Shown here: positions 8,225 to 12,822 of the stretch, piece by piece
Layout of the letters: every line of letters starts with the position of its first letter
Position numbering within the stretch: the stretch's first letter is position 1
Origin: Bacteroidales bacterium
GTDB taxonomy: Bacteria; Bacteroidota; Bacteroidia; Bacteroidales; UBA7960
Direction: 5' to 3'
NCBI GenBank assembly: GCA_007128045.1
Contig: SKYG01000067.1
Coordinates: forward strand, 1 to 12,822
Length of the DNA: 12,822 bases
Translations under genes and position numbers: made by a program
Notes under the pieces: model-generated
What the model was told of the DNA's origin: nothing
The model's database searches: none
Seen by the model: only the letters and a program-made list of their open reading frames with translations

Positions 8225-8794
8225 TTATAAACCTGCTTTCTCAAACCAAAAGAGCATCAGTACAATTAGGACAGCAGCAGGCACAACCACCACCCAATCG
8301 TTCACCTTTAGCAGTCGTGGAAAGGTAATTTCACCGAAATCACCTTTCTTCAGGATGCCATCCTTTAGTTTGGGATACAATACTGCAAAAATCCATGTAC
8401 CCAGCAGTATGCCTGCCAGGCCACCTACTATTGCATCCAGGTAACCGTTGCCAATGGCTCCTGCAATGGTGCCGGGGCAATAGCCCAGCACGGCAAAGCC
8501 AACACCAAAGATTAGTGCGCCAATCACATTCATACCTACCGAGCCGCCCTTGATCGAAAGCTTTATCCAGCCCAGTGATTTCATAAAGTATATCCCAATC
8601 ATACCCGTAACGACTGCCGAAAGCATAATTTTCAAAACCGTAAAATCGGTGAGCAGCAATTGCCCTACAATCACATCATATTTGGTTGCTCCGCCCTTAT
8701 GCAGCAAAAAGCCGAAAAGGATGCCAAAACCCAAACCAAAGAATAAGGGTCTTTTATCTTGGGTTGTTTCTGAAACGTGTTTTTTTGTCTCCAT
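8225..8794 (-). CDS. YeeE/YedE family sulfur-transport protein, second half (DUF6691-like)
   Basis: This is a 189-residue integral membrane protein with about five hydrophobic segments after a short charged N-terminus. GFLLHKGGATKYDVIVGQ at about 28-45 and GVGFAVLGYCPGTIAGAIG at about 97-115 are hallmarks of the YeeE/YedE family. The conserved Cys106 sits in the GYCPGT loop. In characterised full-length members (TsuA) conserved pore cysteines relay thiosulfate across the inner membrane. Here the family fold is carried by two adjacent genes, this one 15 nt after the other, as in split PmpA/PmpB-type pairs. The two products presumably form one transporter. Thiosulfate or another sulfane-sulfur species is the likely substrate, inferred from the family and the adjacent CstB-like gene. 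Confidence 0.9.
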   Translation of the reverse strand: METKKHVSETTQDKRPLFFGLGFGILFGFLLHKGGATKYDVIVGQLLLTDFTVLKIMLSAVVTGMIGIYFMKSLGWIKLSIKGGSVGMNVIGALIFGVGFAVLGYCPGTIAGAIGNGYLDAIVGGLAGILLGTWIFAVLYPKLKDGILKKGDFGEITFPRLLKVNDWVVVVPAAVLIVLMLFWFEKAGL

Positions 8795-8809
8795 CTGGCC
8801 TGATTTAGG

Positions 8810-9343
8810 TTAAGCAATAACAAGGTACATGAACTTGGCAGTAATAATCCCACCGATAAAAAAGAAGATGGCTGAAACCCAGCTCGAAACGGCAAGTTGC
8901 AGCGTGCCGCTGATGCCGTGCCCACTGGTGCATCCACCGGCAAATCGCGCACCGAAGCCCAGAATGATACCTCCTGCAGCAGCCACAGGTACACGTAAAA
9001 GGGCACTATCGCCAAAGGCTGATGCCCAGAGCGATGGCACCCACACACCCAGATGGAAGTCGCCTGAGATGATTGCCGACAGGAATGACCCGATTACAAC
9101 ACCCACAACAAGCATCCACTGCCAGTTAATCTTGAGTTTGATCTTTTTATAGTAAGGCCTGTGTTGTGCATTTCCCCCTGTAATAAAATCTTCAATCATA
9201 CCCCCGGTCTGGGCGAATGAAGTTGAAGTGGCAATGGGCTTGCCTGATATCAAAAAACTCAGCCAGCTCAAAAGTCCAATGCCAATGCCTGCTGCATAGG
9301 GAGACCAGCGGGGATCTGTAAAAATTGAAGCAATTGTTTCCAT
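8810..9343 (-). CDS. YeeE/YedE family sulfur-transport protein, first half
   Basis: This is a 177-residue membrane protein with hydrophobic segments near 15-33, 77-93, 115-132 and 145-175. The diagnostic motif is GFGARFAGGCTSGHGISG at about 129-146, containing Cys138. It is followed by TLQLAVSSW, which is nearly invariant in this family. Cysteines at this site belong to the set that contacts thiosulfate in structurally studied YeeE/YedE proteins. The gene starts 3 nt after the stop of the CstB-like gene, so translation is probably coupled, and it is followed by the second half-transporter gene. Single-polypeptide family members are about 330-400 residues, so the two products together make up one normal transporter. 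The substrate assignment is inferred. Confidence 0.92.
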   Translation of the reverse strand: METIASIFTDPRWSPYAAGIGIGLLSWLSFLISGKPIATSTSFAQTGGMIEDFITGGNAQHRPYYKKIKLKINWQWMLVVGVVIGSFLSAIISGDFHLGVWVPSLWASAFGDSALLRVPVAAAGGIILGFGARFAGGCTSGHGISGTLQLAVSSWVSAIFFFIGGIITAKFMYLVIA

Positions 9344-9346
9344 ATC

Positions 9347-10795
9347 CTACTGTTTAAAATGTGTTTTCACTTCTTCAACTTTTGAATAAAATCTTGACCC
9401 GTGGGGAACTTGACAAACAGCGCATCGCTTGGTGTACCCGGCAGCGCTATATCCGGTCATGCCTCCCGCAACATTGTACAGGTTTGTAAAGCCGTGCTGT
9501 CCTAAAATACTTACACCCAGGCTGCTTCTATTCCCTGAGCTGCAAATCATTATAATCGCATCTTCCTTGTTGAGTTCTGTGTGCCTTTCACGTAGATCGG
9601 CCACGGGAATATTGATGGCTCCCTCAATATGGCTGTCTTCAAACTCCTGTGTGGCTCTTACATCGAGTAGTATAAATTGGGCTGACCCCTTGATGTTTTC
9701 ATGTAAATCTTCCGCTGAAATCTGTGAGATATGGTTGGTTCTGTATCCTTTTACAGCCCAGCCAGGCATGCCTCCATCCAGATAACCCACAATGCGGTCC
9801 TGACCAACGCGCCTTAGCCAGATATTGGTTTTTTCGGCTTCTTTAAAACTTTCTGACACCACCAGCAGGTCTTTGTCAAGAGGAAGGACCCACCCGGCAA
9901 AGGCAGGCAGGTTGCCATTGAAATCCAGGCTCCACGAATTTGGAATATGCTGGCTGCCAAATGCGAGATAGCTTCGGGTGTCAACAACAGCAACGTTCCC
10001 TTTTTCAATCATTTCTTTGCATGTTTCTACGTTAAGCTCTTTCATGCGGGGTAGTTGTGAAATTAGGACAGGCCCTTTGCGGTTGATGTCGCTGCACCGA
10101 CTAAAGTGGTCGGGCGCAGGGGGCATATTTTCGGTAAGTGACTTGATGAACTTTGCTTTATCTTTGATCTGGAGGGCGACGTTGTATTTCTTTTCGTAGC
10201 CGATGGTTGAGCGCCACTTGGCACCCATTGCCCGTCCGCACAGAGAACCGGCACCATGTGCTGGGAGTACTTCGCAATAATCGGGAAGCTTTAAAATCTT
10301 ATCAAACAGGCTGTGGTATAATTTGTCGGCAAGCTCCCCGGCCATATCGGGAAAAAGGTCGGGACGCCCTACATCGCCAACAAACAGGGTGTCGCCCACA
10401 AAGGCACATACAGGATCTTCGCCGCGCAAAGTATCCACCACGACAAAGCACAGATGCTCAGGTGTGTGGCCAGGAGTTTCCAGCACTTTGATAACAATGT
10501 CTTCAATCTCTATGGTATCACCCTCGCTTAACCCTACATGATCGAAAGTGCATTTGGCCGATTTGGCCACGTATATGTTGGCACCGGTTTTATCTGCCAG
10601 GTCCATATGCCCCGAAACAAAATCGGCATGCAAGTGGGTTTGCAGGATATGGGTGATTTTAACTCCCAGCGCACGCGCTTCACCAATGTAAATATCTATG
10701 TCGCGTTGCGGGTCAATAACGGCACAGACATCTGATCCGGCCAGAATATATGAACTGTGCGCAATCTTGTTAATGAAAAAATGTTTAATCAGCAT
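9347..10795 (-). CDS. CstB-like persulfide dioxygenase with two rhodanese domains
   Basis: This 482-residue cytoplasmic protein has three domains. Residues 1-230 form a metallo-beta-lactamase fold: THLHADF at 53-59, TPGH at 107-110, GDTLF at 134-138 and PAHGAG at 178-183. His54, His110 and Asp135 are the expected mononuclear iron ligands. Phe59 in place of the last His of HxHxDH fits a one-metal persulfide dioxygenase rather than a two-zinc glyoxalase. Residues 252-356 are a rhodanese domain without a cysteine in the active loop (SESFKEA at 314-320), so it is inactive. Residues 360-455 are an active-type rhodanese with CSSGNRS at 418-424. A tail with CAVC at 458-461 follows. The order dioxygenase, pseudo-rhodanese, rhodanese is that of staphylococcal CstB, which turns persulfides into thiosulfate. 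It lies 31 nt after the permease gene and 3 nt before the YeeE/YedE genes. Confidence 0.93.
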   Translation of the reverse strand: MLIKHFFINKIAHSSYILAGSDVCAVIDPQRDIDIYIGEARALGVKITHILQTHLHADFVSGHMDLADKTGANIYVAKSAKCTFDHVGLSEGDTIEIEDIVIKVLETPGHTPEHLCFVVVDTLRGEDPVCAFVGDTLFVGDVGRPDLFPDMAGELADKLYHSLFDKILKLPDYCEVLPAHGAGSLCGRAMGAKWRSTIGYEKKYNVALQIKDKAKFIKSLTENMPPAPDHFSRCSDINRKGPVLISQLPRMKELNVETCKEMIEKGNVAVVDTRSYLAFGSQHIPNSWSLDFNGNLPAFAGWVLPLDKDLLVVSESFKEAEKTNIWLRRVGQDRIVGYLDGGMPGWAVKGYRTNHISQISAEDLHENIKGSAQFILLDVRATQEFEDSHIEGAINIPVADLRERHTELNKEDAIIMICSSGNRSSLGVSILGQHGFTNLYNVAGGMTGYSAAGYTKRCAVCQVPHGSRFYSKVEEVKTHFKQ

Positions 10796-10826
10796 AGCAA
10801 GGGGTTTTTAGTTGGTTTGATTTATT

Positions 10827-12617
10827 TTAAAACATGAAAAAATAGAATAGAGAAACTGTAATGATCAGAAAAAGGATGGTCATCCCACTCCCTGCCTTTA
10901 TGTAGTCAGCATTGCGATACCCGCCCGACGACATCAGGAAGGCATTCACCTGGTGAGTAGGCAGAATGAAGGAGTTTGCGGCACAAACGGCTGCCATCAG
11001 GACAAGTGGTCTGGGGTCAATTCCGGCAATACCTGCCATGCCCATTACCAGGGGAGCCAGCACTACAATTGCCCCCACATTCGACATAAAAAGTGAAAAA
11101 ACGGTTGATAACACCGCAACCATCAGCACAATGAATACAGGGTGTAAATCAACAACTACGCTCATGATGGATTCAGCAAGGAACATGGCAGCGCCAGTTT
11201 TTTGCATGGCCAAACCCAATGGAATCAATCCCGCCAGCAGAAAAACCACTTTCCATTCAATGGCCTCGTAGGCTTCTCCGATAGTCAGTACGCGGGTAAG
11301 AACCATGCAAAGAGCTCCGGTCAGAAAAGCCATGGAAATGGGAAAGCCGACCATGGCCAGGGTAATGGCAAATACAAAGCAGCCTATTGCCGGCCACGAT
11401 TTTGACCTGTCTTTTTTATCCACATCAAACGCGGTGAGCACAACAAAATCTGCGCTGTCTTTCAGATCCTTTATGTTGATCCACCTGCCGTAAACAATCA
11501 GGGTATCACCCGGGCGAATTTCCACGTCAGAAAAATCGCCATCCACCCTTTCTCCTTTGTTGAATAGGATTACCGGCTCCACAGCGTAGCGTTTCCTCAG
11601 GGAGTATTCTCGTATACATTTTCCGTCAAGTTCTGAACCTGGAGGAATAATTACCTCGGCAAAGCCGCTTACGTTGGGGTTAAAGTCATCAGAGAAATAG
11701 CGTGACTTAGAGACATCTTCAAGCTGAAAGTCCATTGAAAACTGTTCAATGCTCTCAGCAGATCCCAGAACGGCAAGGTTTTGCCCCTCCTCAAATTTGG
11801 TTTCACGCCAGGGGGCGTAAACCACATCATCGCCCTTTCCGATACCTAACAGGTTGACATGGTATGTTTTCCATAAGCCTGCCTCTTCTGTTGTTTTACC
11901 AGCAAGTGGGCTTTCACTGGTTACGGTAAGCAACTTAATGTTGTGTGGTAAGTTAAGCTTCTCAACCAGCTTTTCCTGTTCTGTTTTTCCCGTTTCCCCA
12001 ACTTTATTTTTAGGTAAAACCTTGCTCCCGAACAGTAAAAAATAACCTATGCCCGACAAAAGAAGCACAATGCCAATAGGGGTTACACTTAATAAGTTGT
12101 AAGCTTCATGCCCTTCATTTCTTAACAGGTCGTTTACCATGATGAGCGGACCCGAGCCAACCATGGTAAGGGTACCACCCAGTATGGCTGCAAACCCAAT
12201 AGGCATAATAAGCGATGACGCAGGAATCTTTGTACGGCGTGAAACCTGCATGATTCCGGGCAGAAAAAGAGCGGCTGAGCCAATGTTTTGAATTAAACCC
12301 GACAGAAAACCTGTTGACAGAGAAAGCAAGCCTACCAGGTTTCGTTTGCGGGTACCAGCCTTGCTGATAATAAAATTTGAAAATTCATCCATGATCCCCG
12401 TACGGGCAATGCCACGCCCCAGTATCATCACACTCAGCATGGCAATGACGGCATTGCTCGAAAACCCGGAAAACATCTCCTGCGGATCTAAAATGCCTGT
12501 CCAGCCCAGTGCCAGCATACAGCCAATAGCAACAATATCAATGCGAACAAAATCGAGAACCAGCATTGTTGCTGTTACACTCAGGATGATCAAAACTACA
12601 ATAATACCCGAATCCAC
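10827..12617 (-). CDS. SLC13/DASS-type permease with two TrkA-C domains
   Basis: This 596-residue inner-membrane anion transporter has two membrane halves (about 1-200 and 405-596) flanking a soluble insert. The insert holds two TrkA-C (RCK_C) domains, at about 222-295 and 312-390. Substrate-site motifs typical of the family are present in altered form: QNIGSAALF at 110-118, MSNVGAIVV at 511-519, and a C-terminal PTHQVNAFLMSSGGYRNADY at 553-572. Homologues with this layout carry sulfate, dicarboxylates or other small anions. Beside the CstB-like and YeeE/YedE genes, sulfite, sulfate or thiosulfate is a reasonable guess, but the sequence does not decide the substrate or direction. The start is GTG at 12617; an in-frame TAA lies two codons upstream, so no earlier start is possible. 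It is probably the first sulfur gene of the operon, 38 nt after the preceding small gene. Confidence 0.92.
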   Translation of the reverse strand: MDSGIIVVLIILSVTATMLVLDFVRIDIVAIGCMLALGWTGILDPQEMFSGFSSNAVIAMLSVMILGRGIARTGIMDEFSNFIISKAGTRKRNLVGLLSLSTGFLSGLIQNIGSAALFLPGIMQVSRRTKIPASSLIMPIGFAAILGGTLTMVGSGPLIMVNDLLRNEGHEAYNLLSVTPIGIVLLLSGIGYFLLFGSKVLPKNKVGETGKTEQEKLVEKLNLPHNIKLLTVTSESPLAGKTTEEAGLWKTYHVNLLGIGKGDDVVYAPWRETKFEEGQNLAVLGSAESIEQFSMDFQLEDVSKSRYFSDDFNPNVSGFAEVIIPPGSELDGKCIREYSLRKRYAVEPVILFNKGERVDGDFSDVEIRPGDTLIVYGRWINIKDLKDSADFVVLTAFDVDKKDRSKSWPAIGCFVFAITLAMVGFPISMAFLTGALCMVLTRVLTIGEAYEAIEWKVVFLLAGLIPLGLAMQKTGAAMFLAESIMSVVVDLHPVFIVLMVAVLSTVFSLFMSNVGAIVVLAPLVMGMAGIAGIDPRPLVLMAAVCAANSFILPTHQVNAFLMSSGGYRNADYIKAGSGMTILFLIITVSLFYFFMF

Positions 12618-12655
12618 TTTTTATTTGGGTTCTAAGAATTCATAATCAATTAATC

Positions 12656-12822
12656 CTACTGCATCCTTGTGATTAATGCTTTCATTTTTGATATTTCTTC
12701 TTCATGGCCCTTTATACTATCATCTGCTAATTTCCTTACTTCCGGGTCTTTTATATCTGCTCCTTTACTGCTTGTTCCTTTTTGCTGTGCCAGTTGTCCT
12801 AACTGAATTTGTTTCAGGTTAA
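12656..12822 (-). CDS. C-terminal end of a small helical protein, DUF4142-like, 5' end outside the window
   Basis: An open minus-strand frame enters from the right edge and gives 54 residues before a TAG at 12656. It starts NLKQIQLGQLAQQKG and ends in a charged helix with KGHEEEISKMKALITRMQ. The IQLGQLAQQKGTSS phrase followed by EVRKLADDSIKGHEEE resembles the two-helix pattern of DUF4142 proteins (LGQLAQQKA..., VK.LA..M..DH...). DUF4142 members are predicted ferritin-like helical bundles, often exported. The N-terminus, and therefore any signal peptide, is not visible. The stop lies 38 nt upstream of the permease start on the same strand; whether they share a transcript is unclear. Confidence 0.6.
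   Translation of the reverse strand, partial: NLKQIQLGQLAQQKGTSSKGADIKDPEVRKLADDSIKGHEEEISKMKALITRMQ

Noticed and set aside
8671..9048. A 125-residue minus-strand frame overlapping both YeeE/YedE genes
   Set aside because: It is in a different frame from two clear family members and has no motif of its own.
10207..10541. Two overlapping plus-strand open frames opposite the CstB-like gene
   Set aside because: Their arginine- and proline-rich composition is typical of antisense translation of a real gene.
1..12822. CRISPR arrays, tRNA or rRNA genes, insertion sequences
   Set aside because: I found no regularly spaced direct repeats with spacers, no cloverleaf-like or rRNA-like sequence, and no transposase-like frame or terminal inverted repeats.

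Overview
The window reads as a piece of a Gram-negative chromosome, most likely from the Bacteroidota. This is an inference. It rests on moderate GC content, weak or absent Shine-Dalgarno sequences before most genes, a lipoprotein of a kind I associate with that phylum, and a paired YeeE/YedE plus DUF1622 arrangement that I also associate with it. No RNA gene, insertion sequence or CRISPR array is visible. Nearly all of the sequence is coding; the longest non-coding stretch is about 140 bases (7205-7345).

Left half (2-6679, plus strand): one very large gene, cut by the left edge, for a cyclic beta-1,2-glucan synthase of the NdvB/ChvB/Cgs type. The visible part runs from the end of the GT84 glycosyltransferase domain through membrane helices, a glucoamylase-like domain, and GH94 sugar-binding and catalytic domains. 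It ends in a 6-base convergent overlap with a small minus-strand lipoprotein gene.

Right half (6674-12822, minus strand): a co-directional gene run. In transcription order it contains the tail of a small helical protein (12656-12822), an SLC13-type permease with two TrkA-C domains, a CstB-like persulfide dioxygenase/rhodanese fusion, two half-size YeeE/YedE sulfur-transport proteins, a DUF1622 membrane protein, and a chimeric ORF. After a repeat-rich gap comes the lipoprotein. Spacings from the permease to the chimera are 3-31 nt, so this is probably one operon. The working model is a sulfane-sulfur module. The YeeE/YedE pair would move thiosulfate or a related sulfur species, the CstB-like enzyme would oxidise persulfide and handle thiosulfate, and the SLC13 permease would move an oxyanion such as sulfite or sulfate. 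The SLC13 substrate and the DUF1622 role are guesses.

The most unusual item is the ORF at 7346-7840. Its first ~96 residues are the FAD-binding N-terminus of a CoA-disulfide reductase-like flavoprotein. Its last ~65 residues are the C-terminal end of an unrelated alpha/beta hydrolase, joined in frame at an A-rich junction. Both parental enzymes are incomplete. Next to it lie two short-repeat structures: a roughly 10-12 bp spaced TTTGCG series that abuts and supplies the ORF's stop codon, and a five-unit 8-bp tandem array in the leader of the lipoprotein gene.
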